A program made the position numbers and the translations under genes. A stretch of 60,000 nucleotides of DNA from Diphasiastrum complanatum (lineage: Eukaryota; Streptophyta; Lycopodiopsida; Lycopodiales; Lycopodiaceae): assembly GCA_029204225.1 (NCBI GenBank), contig CM055095.1, positions 67,049,940 through 67,109,939 on the forward strand, given 5' to 3'. How positions within the stretch are numbered: position 1 is the stretch's first letter; every line of letters starts with the position of its first letter. The notes under the pieces were generated by a model, which was given only the letters and a program-made list of their open reading frames with translations, did no database searches and was not told the DNA's origin. Below are positions 1 to 11,610 of the stretch, piece by piece.

Positions 1-144
1 GAGTACATCTACTTTAGGGCAGTAGCGATCTAACAAATCCGCATCTACTTTCCCTGTTGTAGGTGGCTCCAATGTTCTGGTCGTGGGTGGTCTCATCAAT
101 CGTTTGACCGTGCGTTTAATAGTGGGTGACAACTGTACTAGTTG
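1..144 (-). CDS. Gypsy A: in-frame continuation after the gag stop (start of pro/pol, partial)
   Basis: Read on the minus strand, the codons directly after the gag TAG (145-147) stay open in the same frame to the window edge, about 48 residues. They are rich in Thr, Pro and Lys and I see no protease motif yet. The absence of any shift between gag and this frame is what one expects if pol is made by stop-codon read-through. The same picture would follow if a single ancestral gag-pol ORF had gained a nonsense mutation. The window ends before a diagnostic pol domain, so the assignment to pol rests on order alone. Confidence 0.45.
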
Positions 145-1893
145 CTAGAGCCCTATTTCCAATTTTAGATTCTCTAGGGCTTGACCTAGGTCAATATTCC
201 CTCTCTTCAAGTTTAGGTCTATATCCTTCCTAAACCTGCGCGTTCGGGTCATGGTTCTCTTAGTTTCTATGCCGATTCTTCTTTTTCTCGGTCCTAGGAA
301 TCTGGGATGTCTACGCCCTTCCAAGACGCTAACCTCACCTTGCTCTTTGGGCAGTGGATCCTCGTAGATGGGTGTAGGTTCGAATACTGGCTTCTCAATG
401 ACCACTGGGTTATCTACTTCCGTTGGTGGTTTTGGTGTAGGCTTGGGTTTCCTGGGAGGTAGCTCCGTCTGGAGGTTACTCCGGGTCACTACTAAAACCT
501 CTTTCCTGTCCGTGGGTTCCTCTAGTCTCTCCATGGTGATGAAGTTCACGAGTGGCTGGTCATCTTCTATGCATGCCTTCCCTTTATCCACCTGGCTAAT
601 CCTGGGTCCGCGTTGTATGTATTGAGGTGACCTTGATGGCCACGCCGTTCTGTCCTCCTGGGGTCTATGGTTCATTGGCCCAGGCATCCTATTCCCAATG
701 TTTAATGCGTCTCTACGTATCCAACATCTATCCTCCAAGTGTCCAGGCCTCTTGCAGTACCCGCAAACTTGGTTGGGATAGTTTCGATTTAAATGATTCT
801 CTCTACAGTGTCTACACACTAAGGGATTTGGTCCTTCTACGGAGTGTCCTTGACCCAACAAATTTTGGTGCCGTTTGAGAAAATTTACATCTGCTGCTAA
901 GGTCTGTATATTCTCACTCATCACGTCCATGTATCCCTTTAGCATGGCTTGCATATCGCCTAGTTCTGCGTTAGAGCCTGTGCTCTCATAGCCTCTATCG
1001 GGCATCTGTGCTTGGAGCCTTCGTGCATCTTGTGTTTGCACGTTCCTGCCTTGTCGAGGTTCAATAGCCTGTATGGGACGGGGTTCCACTATGGGGTGTG
1101 CTCCTATAGCTGCGATTGGGCCTCCTCTCCACGTTTTTGGGCTTAGGTTCAAGCTGTTCACTGCTTGCGATAGGTGCGATGCGTGGGCAACCGCAATCTG
1201 TGCGTCTTCTACCACGATTGACTTCTCTACTGCCTCAGCCAATGTCTGGGGGTTACTCTGACGTACAATCATTTGTATGTCATTCTTGAGCCCTCGCAGA
1301 AAGAAGGTCAGTAGTAATAGGGGTGGTAATAACACAGTGGGTTTCACTTGGCGTGACAACTATGTCAAACGACGCCAATATTGTCGGGTGGTTTCATTAC
1401 TTCCTTGTTGTAGGGAAGTTAGTGTGAACAGTAGGCCATCAGTCGTTCGGTGGGGAGCATACTCAATTAGAAACAGTCTATGGAACTCCTCAATGGTGTG
1501 AATTGAGCCTCTCTGCAGACTATTATACCAGTGCCTAGCCGTTCCAGATAAAGTGGTGGCAAAAAACATCATTTCATGATGTGGGTTTGTGATGGCACTG
1601 GTAAAGCAGGTGGTCCAAAAAGCATCAATATGCTTTTTGGCACTTTCATACGGTGCTCCATGAAACTCAGGAGTGGATCTGGTAAGCTTGGGTAGTCCTC
1701 CTGTCTCCGGGGGTACTACGATTGGTTCAGTCAAACGTCGTGCCATTCTGTTGACAACAGGTTCTGTAGCAGCAGGTGTTACATTCACTAACGGTGGTTC
1801 TGTAGCGTCGGTTGGCTCAAGTTTTGGTAGTTCTTCTATAGGTTCCAACGTATCATCCAAGTCTATTATAGGTGGGTGAGACTCATCATTCAA
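145..1893 (-). pseudogene. Gypsy A gag polyprotein, one internal TAG
   Basis: Two collinear pieces in one frame (1893-1360 and 1359-145) are separated by a single TAG at 1360-1362, about 581 codons in all. The upstream piece carries the retrotransposon gag (capsid) domain, seen in WYNSLQRGSIHTIEEF and FHRLFLIEYAPHR. The downstream piece continues it with FLRGLKNDIQMIVRQSNPQ, typical of gypsy gag, then a CCHC zinc knuckle CGYCKRPGHLEDRC around 675-800 for binding genomic RNA. The C-terminal third is Pro/Lys/Arg-rich. The internal TAG falls inside the capsid region just after QYWRRLT, where functional gags are continuous, so it is probably a decay mutation. The terminal TAG at 145-147 is discussed as a possible read-through site. 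Confidence 0.85.
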
Positions 1894-2742
1894 GAGTGGT
1901 GGGACAAGAAACCCACGATTGCTTCTTCTAAGCCCTAAACGCTCTCTCTAGGGATTTGAAGTCTCTCCGTGCGGTGCTCCCTTAGACCTAGGTTTCCTTG
2001 GTATACCTATGATGTCTTGTCTAGGGTGACACTAATGATTGCTGCATAATAGATTTCTCACTTACGGATAGCAATCAACTGTCGTTGCACATGCGTTTTG
2101 TGATTTTCCTGCGTTATCCCATAGGTCATCCATCCTTCGTCCACTAATACTGCATACGACCTAACTAACTCTACTTGGTCATTTTTTTACTCAATCCTAA
2201 TCCAACCATACCCATGTACAATTTTTCTTGGCTCTTTGTACCAGGTGTCGTCTCTACGTAATGACTTTCAACTCAGGGCTCTGTCACCCTAGGCTTCATA
2301 CAGAACCCCATTCTCTGACCTGTCCCGTCACTCTATGAAAGATTTCTAGTACTTGGCATCACAACCTAAACTCCCTGCTGATGAAAATTGTATGCAGTCT
2401 CTAGTCCAAACTCTATTCCAAACTGTTGGAAATAGAATGGCCTTGTCGAAGTCGGATCACATGCAGCTAGGGTTGGATTGTGAACTCATAATGTATGTTC
2501 TAGGTGTGGGATTAGCACACATGACTGTGTGATGCTAACCACTTCGTCCTATGATCAACGTGGTACTAGCCGCTTGTACGGTTATACTAGCTTGCGGCTG
2601 ACGGTTTAGATAGTGGAATTGTTTTCAACACACGCAATCTAGGACCTACGAAACGTGTAGACTTCTGGTAGTATGACAACTAGTTCTTTGTAGAACAACG
2701 ATATGGATAACTACTCTTTCAAGCAACATCTCCTGAAAATTT
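1894..2742 (-). other. Gypsy A untranslated leader between PBS and gag
   Basis: No open frame of note. Its position between PBS and gag marks it as the 5' leader, where packaging signals of gypsy elements usually lie. I see no clear repeat. Confidence 0.6.
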
Positions 2743-2765
2743 TTCGACTCCCGGCAGACGCACCA
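2743..2765 (-). other. Primer binding site of gypsy A, tRNA-Gly type
   Basis: On the + strand CCCGGCAGACGCACCA preceded by TTCGACT has the form of a tRNA 3' end: T-loop TTCGACT, acceptor stem and CCA. The acceptor GCAGACGC pairs with GCGTCTG, the 5' end of plant tRNA-Gly(CCC/UCC) as I know it. The complement on the minus strand would prime minus-strand DNA synthesis. One base separates it from the LTR at 2767. The identity of the tRNA is from memory. Confidence 0.7.
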
Positions 2766-2766
2766 A

Positions 2767-3301
2767 TGTTAGGGCCATTTTTGGCAGGGGATTGGCCTAG
2801 CCAAAAAGTCCAAAAAGGGTCAAGGGGCACCACTACTGTTGGTGGTTATGCCCTACGTGAGTAACGAAGGTCCTGCCACATCAATCCCGGGGGCTTCCTC
2901 TATTACCCCGTGCTCCCCAACTGATGAGAGTTTTCCAGGCTCTCAGAGATACGGTTGCAAGGAGGGGGTGCTAGTACTTTTGGTGCAATGATTATGGTTC
3001 TGTAAAAACTTCTGATCGCTAATTTCTCTTTCCCCATTGAATTCGGCTTACAGTTGGTAAAGATCTTACATGGGCTGGAAACCAATTTACTGTCTATGAT
3101 GTGCTCGTGGGGTGCAAGTTATACGCACCGCTTTGTTTGCTAAGCGGCGGTATTTTCGCCGACCGTCGGGTCTAGGTATTTCGCTAGACAGTACCGACGA
3201 CGGGTGTGACTAGTGTGACGCTTTAACCAAGGTGGTGTTTTTCAACCACGGATGGTTGACGGCCCGCTCTGGTGTTTCACAGAGGTCGGGTCCTATTAAC
3301 A
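2767..3301 (-). repeat. Candidate 5' LTR of gypsy A
   Basis: It begins TGTTAGGG directly beside the PBS and ends CCTATTAACA, giving the TG...CA ends and short inverted termini (TGTTA/TAACA) of an LTR. It is about 535 bp. The right edge is inferred only from these termini, since the partner LTR is outside the window. Confidence 0.6.
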
Positions 3302-4148
3302 CGCTTCGTAATGGAAAAAACATAAGAAACACTTCAAAAACTTGATGATTTCATATCGCTGTTTAAAATCTAACTCAGCAAGATGTTAACTACCCAGCCT
3401 ACCGTTCTCTCCGTACAACACATTCTAAATCAGTACAAAACAATGTTATTTACTTAACACTTTCACTAAACGAGTTGGACATAGGCAATCATCGTTCTAA
3501 TTAATTTATACCGCATGCTTATAAAATATTATGATTTCGGACTGAATTCGGATTTGTGCCAAAAACGATTTACTACAATACACAATCGACCCGTACTCTA
3601 CGACAATCCATTCACTAGTTAGGTAATTGCAATTACTGAACTTAAGCAAACAACATTCCCATTGCAAGCAAGTGTTTCTGAGTCCATACTTCTGGTAAAC
3701 CCACAAATACGCATAGACCTGATACTTCAATGTCTAGTTGTTCAAGAAAAGGATAACAATCATTTAGGTCCCAATAGGGACATGGCAAATGCGAAATTAT
3801 TGAAATGATTAGGTCCTCATATAGTTACACAATGCATTCTCAGTATCCTATCATTCATTCAATGAGCGAAAGCAAGTACGGACGTCAAGCACCCACATTC
3901 CAATTGAAAGCAAGTAAACACGAGAATAAAAATCGATGTGAGGTAAACCCATACCTCAGTGTGAATATAGGTGACCGAAAATCGTTGAAATACTAGTCAT
4001 GAATGCCGCTTTTGGTCTGAGGTAGCTTTGCCTTTGTTCTTCAGAGAGTCGTTTGCACTTGTCATTTTCTGCCGATACTTGAACATGTAGCGAGATCAGA
4101 GAACAAAAACTTTACCACAAGTCATTGGAAGGATCCATAGGGCACTGG
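3302..4148. other. No gene seen
   Basis: AT-rich sequence between gypsy A and a GC-richer repeat. I see no protein homology, splice-flanked exon or RNA gene. Short frames here look random. Confidence 0.5.
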
Positions 4149-4460
4149 AAAAATCAGTAGGCAGGCAGGCTTTGTAGGTCGCAAATAGACAAGTAGAGAA
4201 GGTGGCCTCCAGCGAGCACCCAGAGAGCAGAGGTAGCAGCCAGATTGCAAGGGAAGCAGAGCAGCGGACAATAGGTGAGGCAACGAGGACAGATGGGCAG
4301 ATCGCAGGGCCTGCAATGCAGAACACAGGGCAAGCAAGGCAGCGATGAGCTGTAGGCAGCCAGCAGATAGGTCGCAGACCTCAGATAGGCAGTCCGCAGA
4401 TAGGGCAGACAGGCCGCAGGCAGGTGGTACAGGGCCAGCATATGACAATAGGTCGCAGGA
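4149..4460. repeat. Degenerate GCAG-rich repeat
   Basis: About 310 bp made of irregular repeats of GCAG, GGCAG and CAGATAGG, for example GCAGATAGGGCAGACAGGCC. Base composition is much more GC- and purine-rich than its neighbours. It abuts the truncated edge of the copia fragment at about 4464. Long minus-strand frames here (Leu/Pro/Cys-rich) are products of the repeat, not genes. Confidence 0.7.
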
Positions 4461-4463
4461 TCA

Positions 4464-5453
4464 GTAATCATTATCTTAGTTTTATATGTTGATGACATTA
4501 TACTCACAGGAAATGATCTAGATGGCATTAAGAATGTAAAAGTTTCCTTGTCTAGTGAATTTAAGATGGTAGATCTAGGACTTCTTAAAGTTATACTTGG
4601 AATAGAAGTCACTAGAAGTAATGATTTTACCTTCATATGTCAATCTAAGTATGCTAGATCAATCTTAGCAAAATTTGGCATGATTGATTGTAAAGGAGTT
4701 GAAACTCCTATGGAACTAAGTGTAAAAGTTTCTAAGGAAAGTGATGAAGCATCCTTTGAGGACATCACTACCTATAGAATGCTTATTGGTTCCTTGATAT
4801 ACTTAACTATCACTAGACCAGATCTTAGTTTTTGTGTTGGCAAGTTGAGTCAATACATGCAAAGTCCATTAATATGTCATTGGAAAGGAGCAAAAAGGGT
4901 GTTAAGGTACATCTCGGCTACAAAAGACTTTGGCATAGTTTATGAAAAGACTAATATTTGTTTGAGAGCATATTCGGACTCAAGTTTTGCAGGTGACAAG
5001 ATGGATAGAAGATCCATAAGTGCATTTGCTATATTCTTATGTGGAGGAGTTATATCTTGGCTTTCCAAAAAGCAAGATACCATCTCTCTTTCATCAACAG
5101 AATTCGAATATAAAGCTATGACAACAACAACAAAGGAGGTTCTTTGGCTTAAAAGGCTTTTGGAGGAGCTACATGTGATCAAGGATGAAGACATTCTATG
5201 CATATATTGTGATAATCAAGCAGCTCAACAACTTGCAAACAATCCAGTCTTCCATGCTCGAACAAAGCACATCGAGATTGCACATCATTTCGTGAGGGAG
5301 AAAGTGCAAGCAAAGGAGATCAAGCTTATTCATGTTTCATCATCAGATTGCATTGCTGATATACTCACCAAGGCATTGCCTAAAGATCCATTTATAAAAT
5401 TAAGATTGGCTCTTGGAGTTATAGATAGATCTATGCTAGATTTACCAAGCTAG
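4464..5453 (+). pseudogene. Copia pol 3' fragment: end of reverse transcriptase plus RNase H
   Basis: An open frame of about 329 residues, truncated at its 5' end. It starts just before the RT catalytic box YVDD (4485-4496) and continues through FKMVDLGLLKVILGIEV, the RT thumb region, into RNase H. Visible RNase H motifs are AYSDSSFAGD (catalytic Asp), SLSSTEFEYKA (Glu), CDNQAAQQLA (Asp) and the terminal DILTKALPKDPF, all standard for plant Ty1/copia. The stop is followed at once by a polypurine tract and an LTR. This segment has no internal stop, so it is fairly young, but gag, protease, integrase and the RT fingers are missing. Confidence 0.9.
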
Positions 5454-5454
5454 A

Positions 5455-6299
5455 TTTTTGAGGAGTGTGAAAAATGCAAAAATAAGCTTGGTAGAGACCA
5501 AAAATCTTGTATATAGGATGATTACACATGTGTGGAGCCTGTTACCACGTGTGAAAATAGTGTACTTGTCATGTACCATAATCATATAGGTTGTACATAT
5601 GATTTAATTCAAGTTCTAGTGGCTAAAAAGGCCAAAAACTAGTTTTCTAGATATATGGCACATGGCATCAATCTATTGATTGCATGAGCCACATCCTTTG
5701 ATTAGGTGTCACATCCCATGTGTAGAGGACAACTCACATGTGTGGAATAAGCTGAAGTAGACGAATTTTTGACTTCTAGAAGATTTTCAAGTAGATCTCC
5801 ATATAGAAGGAAAATGGACCAAAAGTGCTCAAAATAGAAGGTTTTGTCCAAGTGTCAGTTTTGCATGATGAATCATCATATGACAAAGCACCTTCACACG
5901 TGTGGGATCAAAGGGATGATCAGTACCACGAGCTCTCACTTATTGTATATATAGAGTCACATTTGGCCATAATCATAGTGAGACACCAATCTTGGTTTTG
6001 GAAGCAATTTTGAGTGATTCTCTCCATTTGTCTACATTTGTTTTGATTGTTTTGAGGTGCTATCAATGTGTACTTGATTTTCAGGTTGGAGTCCGTACTC
6101 AGACAAGGTTTCACACGTGGAAAACCAGAAAGTACACCTACCTTCAATTAATGATTGTTCTTGTTAGGATTTTGTGTCTAGAATTGATCTAGATTGATCT
6201 TAATCTCAAGTAGATTGATAGATCAAGTAATCTGACAACCAATCCCTCTTGAGGATCAGATTAGGATCCACTCTTGGTCCTTTTTGTACTTTTTTCACA
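5455..6299 (+). repeat. Copia polypurine tract and 3' LTR
   Basis: The polypurine tract (GAGGAG at 5460-5465, after a T run) is followed by a candidate LTR from TGTGAAAAATG (5466) to TTTTTTCACA (6299), about 834 bp. The termini form a clear inverted repeat, TGTGAAAAA/TTTTTTCACA. The LTR holds several near-palindromic CACATGTGTG/CACACGTGTG motifs. The usual 5' partner is missing because the element is 5'-truncated. Confidence 0.75.
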
Positions 6300-7377
6300 G
6301 TGAGCAGCCCTCTGCCTTGTCAAAAGTGTTAGAACACTTGGATAGGTTCCTAACTATGCTTAGTTGTTAATTTGGATGCTTTTTACACTTAATCTAACTC
6401 TACCCCAACTTAACTCTACTTTCACCAGCACTACGCACAAGCATTTATCAAGATAGTAGGTGAAAGGAAGAGAGAAAAGAGCTGAGATGGAGGACGTTAG
6501 CTCATGTGCTGAATATGCATGCTAATGGAAAGGCCATGACTAGTAGCTAGTAAAACAAGAACAATAGAAATGTAAACAATAAGCAACACAACAAAAAGCA
6601 ATAGCAAGAGTGATTAGTACATAAGGATGCTTGCTCTCCAATTTGGTAGAGTTTTCTCCTCTCAATAAGCATGTAAAATAGTGTACAATAGGTGCCTCTT
6701 TATCTTTGCGATGGCCCTTGCCCCTTGTTTCCTATTGGCTACTTCCAAGAAGGTAGGATGGAAATCCTAGCCCTTCAAAAGAAACACAAACTAATCTATG
6801 GTGTATGAAGAAGCACACACCACCTACCACCATTTGACTTTTGACTAATTATAAAGTTAACTTAAACTTTGGCCTTCTGATATTATCTTATTCACATGGC
6901 CCAAGGTTTGGTTTACTCAAAAATAAATTATTTACAAGTGCTCATTGGGCTATGGGCTTATACACACAGGAAGCCACGGCCCTCGCAACTTACTTCTACA
7001 ACTTCTGGCTATTATATTTATTTACAAGGAAATACTCACAACAATAGTACTCACACAACCTATTTTTGGAACATTGACCTTTGTGTGAGTCATATTCCTA
7101 GTGTGCGAGCTCTTCCAAAGTTGGCCCTAAGATCAATTCCCAAGCGAACATGAGACCAGTCACCACCCTTGCTATCTTTACCAGGATTTTGTTTCCCAGG
7201 CTTGTACATAGTTATCCATCACTACCTATCCATTCTCGCGCCGTCAAACTAGTAAGAGCCTTAGGTATTTCTAGTAGGGACAATAACCTAGCAGGGAGCC
7301 ATAGACCCTCGAGAAGTAGTTACCATTCCTTCCTCATCCATAGTTCCACCCACGTGCAAATCTCAATCCTAGTTAAA
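6300..7377. other. No gene seen
   Basis: About 1.1 kb between a copia LTR and a decayed gypsy gag. It could be the leader or LTR of that gypsy element, but no PBS is recognisable. Short frames have no familiar motif. Confidence 0.4.
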
Positions 7378-8170
7378 GCACTATGAACTGATACTCCTCC
7401 CAAGGTGGAGAGGAGAATACCACGAATTGATGCACCAAAGTACGATAGAGAATCAGACCTTGTCAGATTCCTCTAGAATATTGACAACGACTATAAGTTT
7501 AATGGAAACAGCTCTGAAACCAAAAAGGTGAGGCTGTTTCCTATGATTCTTCAAGGCGACGCCAAGGAATGGTTTTTGAACCTCAAAGGCCTGGACAACA
7601 CATCTTGGGAGACCATCACCGTATCACTCATCAAAAGGTTTAAGCCCTCCGAACTGACTCAAAGCCCTTTCATCCAATTGATGCATATTAAGATGAGAAG
7701 CAAAGAGTTAGTACGCACCTACAACGAGTGTTTCAAGCATCTTAAAGTAGAGAGTGTGGATGATAACGTAATTGAAAAAATGGCCATTAAACTTTTGTTA
7801 GTCGGTGTACTTAAGGCCATCAAATGAGAACTCAAGCCCGCAGACTCTTATGAATGGTTAAAGGATGTGATGGATGACGCCATCCATGAAGAAGATGAAG
7901 GAGCTGACGAGGAATATGACTATCGTGACAAGAGAAGAAAGAGGCTAGTTAAGCATGAGACTTCATGGGTGGAAGGATCATCCTCATCTAGCGAGGTTAA
8001 TATCATTCAAGGGTTGGAAAAAAGCACAACAAGTTCAGATGGAGAAACTAAGCTCCGAATTCCAAAAGGTATTGAAGGATGTTGTTGAAAAAACCTTTCT
8101 TGTCCATGAGAACATGTAGTGTCCTCTTTGTTCTCAAAATTACACCGCCAATGAGTGCCCACACATACGA
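7378..8170 (+). pseudogene. Gypsy gag, decayed (+ strand element C)
   Basis: The reading frame begins near PKVERRIPRIDAPKYD and continues through WFLNLKGLDNTSWETI and LIKRFKPSELTQSPFIQL, the gypsy capsid domain. It then passes MDDAIHEEDEGADEEYD, an acidic linker shared with three other gags in this window, and a damaged knuckle CPLCSQNYTANEC at about 8120. There the usual His is Tyr. In-frame stops occur near 7475, 7825 and 8088. This is the same gypsy lineage as the gags at 15904-17279, 37333-38600 and 52967-53548. Confidence 0.8.
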
Positions 8171-8639
8171 ACATATTTTCCACAAGCGGCATGACCTATA
8201 GGCCACCTGGACCTCAAAATTACGCACCAAATCCATCCGCGCCAGGCCAGGACAATACCAATCAAGGCCCATAGGCCCAGTTCCTTATCAACCCAGACAA
8301 CCATTTGTAGTCAATCAGCCTGTGCCACATGTACAAGCTCACATGGTTGATACTACTTATGTTGATCCTGCTACCTACTACATAGAGGATCCAAATGCCA
8401 ATGTTTATCAAGCAGAGGCAAGTTACTCCTATGAGATGGCACAACCTGGATGCGACCCCAGTCAAACTCAATATCATTCACAACCAATAGCGTATGCTAC
8501 GCAACCGATGCCAGTTTTATGTGTGCGGGAAGACACCCTAGCATCCGTTGCCTTGATAAGTTACAATATCCACCTCTTTGTAGAGTTTTTAACGATGGGG
8601 GTGATAGATCCGAAGATGTCGAAACTCACCCAATGCACA

Positions 8640-9788
8640 CTTATCTACAAGGTGGCACACTATACACTTATAGCGGGGCAACTTTATAGAAAGGGTGCAG
8701 ATGGTGTGATTAGATGATGTTTGACTGAGGGCGAGATTATTCCTATCATATTCTTGATACACAAAGGAGTTGGTGGTGGACATTTCGCCTCAGAAAACAC
8801 AGCTAGGAAGATATTGTTGGCTGGGTATTGGTGGCCCTCGCTATTCAAGGACACTCATAACTTTGTAAAGGCTTGTGATGTGTGCCAAAGAGCCAAAACA
8901 ATTTTCAAATTATATGTCTTTAATCCCAATCTTATCTGAACAAACATTTTTTAAATGGGTATTGATTATGTAGGACCAATCAGTCCTGCCGCATGATTCA
9001 CACATGCAAGATATATGATCGTGGCGACAAATTATTGCACAGAGTGGGCAGAGGCTCGTGCAGTAAAGAATGTCGATGCCAAGACCACTGCTCGGTTTCT
9101 TTATGAGCAAGTCATTGTACGATTTGGTTGCCCACTAGAAATTGTCAGTGATAGGGGTAGGCACTTTTTGAACAAGGTAATTGAACACTTGCTATCGACC
9201 TTCCTAGTTGTTCACCGCAAAAGTGCCCCATATTGCCCAAGATGTAACATGTAGGCTGAGTCCACGAATAAGGTTCTATATGAAATTCTCACAAAGACGA
9301 TGGAAGCCAGATGGTCGGAATGGGAGTTCAAATTACATTCTGCTCTATGAGCATATCAGACAACACCCAAGAAGGCCACTGGCATGACACCATTCCAACT
9401 CACGTATGGACAAGAGGCCACAATGCCTGTAGAATTCTACGTCCTATCTTTATGGATAGCCTACAATTTTAAATTGGACGAAAGTCAGATCCTTGCCCAT
9501 AGGCTATTCCACCTCTGTAAGCTTTGCGAAACAAGATTCATTAGTGTGCACGCACAACAAGTGCACAAAAGATGTCAACAAGATTGGCATGACCGCCATA
9601 ATAATCTGAAGGATTTTAAAGAAGGAAATAGAGTCCTTCTCTATTAGACAAAAGTACATAAGGGCAAACTTAAGTTTACTAGCCAAGGCCCCTATATCAT
9701 TGATCAAATCTTTGCCTCGGGCTACGCTAAACTTAAGACCCTCGAAGGAATCCCTCTAGACACGGTAGTGAACAAGAGTAGATTATGA
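8640..9788 (+). pseudogene. Gypsy integrase, decayed (+ strand element C; no RT)
   Basis: Pieces in order: YTLIAGQLYRKGADGVIR, then the HHCC zinc domain (HFASENTARKILLAGYWWP and CDVCQRA), then the catalytic core with IVATNYCTEWAEA, IVSDRGRHFLNK (second Asp) and an AESTNK Glu motif just after a TAG. They continue to MTPFQLTYGQEATMPVE and the C-terminal KGKLKFTSQGPY region. Stops lie near 8715, 8937, 9252, 9348 and 9645. The integrase follows gag after only about 500 bp, so protease, RT and RNase H have been deleted. The sequence matches the integrase of gypsy B (32032-33081) closely in style. Confidence 0.85.
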
Positions 9789-11510
9789 CGATATCATGAG
9801 CCCTGCTATTCCTTAGACATGTACTATTTGATTGTGTATTGTGTGTGTGTTCATGCATGTCTATAATTTCTATCGTTCTGTGATAATGTTCGTTTTAATT
9901 CATTTTTTACACGCTTTTCCGTTGAATTAATTGCATCTCTAACAATCAACACTTCTTAGGATAGTTTAGGTCTGATTTCTCACAAATCTACCTCATGTTA
10001 GATCACTAATGTATAGGTTCCAGATCACAGCGTGCATAACCAATGATAACCATGTCCCAAAATAGGAATTATCTTACGGTTTGAAGCTAGCATCACTTAT
10101 TCTTGCAAGCGGCACCGTGCAATCCACAATGCACATGTCCATTACAAGGAATGAATCACTAATAAGAGAAAACAAGGAGAGGACCACTCACACAAGCTAC
10201 CAAACATCATTTTACCTAGAGTGGAGTCTCAAAACTAGGGAAAGTGTTTTCTCAGACATGAGACCAGCAAGTGTACCGTAGAAATTCACTTGGTCTCATT
10301 TACTGACTTTGTTGAGAAGTTAGCAGCAACTTTGTCCTTTTTTGGAGTGCCTAAAGTTTGACACACGACTTTTCTCAAGTGTGCAACATGAATGCTTGGT
10401 GCGTGTGATTTATTCTACATATGATGATGAGCTCCAGATGTTAAAGGATCTCTATACGCAATGATGAGGATCCAATTCCTATATCACCACATATCCTAAA
10501 CCACTTGGGGTTCTCGAATGAAGGAGAGCCTATGCACAACAGAGGGCAATCTTTCAATAAGAATTACTTGGCGTGACTTTGTATAGAAGATGGTGATACC
10601 TCCATCCACACCAACGACGATTATGCCATAAAATTCATCTCGGATCCAGGACTTAGGGAAGCGACGGACCACTTGCATTACTCATTGAGGTACAATCGTT
10701 AATATTTGACAGGATTCTGGGCAACACTTTATTCGCCCTATCATTCGGCTTGAAGGAACTTGTTACGCGCCATTTCGTGTAGGCAGAAAAGGCAAGTATC
10801 AAATTATGTGCGATGCTCAAAGCAATAAAAGCTCTCACCAAGTGCGGATATCTCCTGCATATGCTCGTAAGCAAATGTTACTTGAATGAATTTCCTAGCA
10901 TTTTTACTCGCGTGCAAGAGAAATATCCAGATGTGCCACAAACCATCTCGGCACGAGCTCAGCAGTCCAAGAGGATAAAAGAGGAAGAGGCAGAGGAAAC
11001 AAGCAGGCCAACACCCAAACGATGCCGCCTCACTAGAAGAAAAGCACGAGCATCCTCAATACGTGGCATCCTTCATCATCAAAGAATTCTCACTTTCACT
11101 ACTAAGCATGCCACCTACTACCACCACACCATTTCTTACACCCACCACTGTCGCTACCGCCACCACTTCCACAATACTTTCTACTTTTCAGATCACAACT
11201 ATCGACACATCTCAGCTCCCTTTCAAGTTGATTAGTTTTATTTTCTTGTTGGGCCTTTCACAAGTAGGTTAAGCCTTTGTGAAGTTTGATTTTAGGTTAA
11301 GCCGTCATTTGTTAGTTTCAAGAAGAGAGTTAAGAGAGAAGAGTGGATCCTACCAAATACTCACCCTATGCTCATTGTGCTTTCCCATCCTCTGCTTGGA
11401 GAAGCCATAGCCGACGGAGGATGCGAAACATATAAGATTGGCACCATTGCCGTTTTTTTTCTCGCTTTTTTAATTTTTCTAACTTACTATTCCCTTATTT
11501 ATAAACTTTG
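9789..11510 (+). other. Sequence downstream of gypsy C integrase, weakly coding-like
   Basis: No recognised domain. From about 10700 to 11235 a + strand frame with few stops reads NTLFALSFGLKELVTRHF, then KALTKCGYLLHMLVSKCY, and ends in a Lys/Arg/Glu-rich stretch. That could be the ruin of an extra ORF located after integrase, as seen in gypsy B, but I find no residue-level match to it. A (CCA/ACC)-rich stretch follows at 11108-11170. Confidence 0.3.
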
Positions 11511-11610
11511 TAGCTTACTATCTTCTTTTCATGCAGCTGAACTGATCCATTTTAAGTGTTTCTATATTTGTAGCTTACTATCTTCTTTTGATGTAGCTAA
11601 ACTGATCTAC
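11511..11610 (+). repeat. 60-bp direct repeat, two copies
   Basis: TAGCTTACTATCTTCTTTT occurs at 11511 and again at 11571. The following bases (ATGCAGCTGAACTGATC, ATGTAGCTAAACTGATC) are also conserved. Period 60 bp. Confidence 0.8.

Larger units (their letters stand above)
1..3301 (-). mobile_element. Ty3/gypsy retrotransposon A, 5' portion (LTR, PBS, leader, gag, start of pol)
   Basis: The element reads right to left. A candidate 5' LTR (2767-3301) is followed by a primer binding site, an untranslated leader and a gag with retrotransposon-gag and CCHC domains. An open frame runs off the left edge of the window, so most of pol and the 3' LTR lie outside. Order and domain content are those of a Ty3/gypsy (Metaviridae-type) element. 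It is moderately decayed, with one nonsense codon inside gag and a second TAG at the gag/pol boundary that could be functional. Confidence 0.8.

Noticed and set aside
1360-1362. Internal TAG in gypsy A gag as a second read-through site
   Set aside because: It lies within the capsid domain and is followed by TTGTCA, not a read-through context, so decay is more likely.
4096-4636. Overlapping minus-strand ORFs of 76-160 residues rich in Leu, Pro, Cys
   Set aside because: They are translations of the GCAG-rich repeat and the antisense of the copia RT. No domain.
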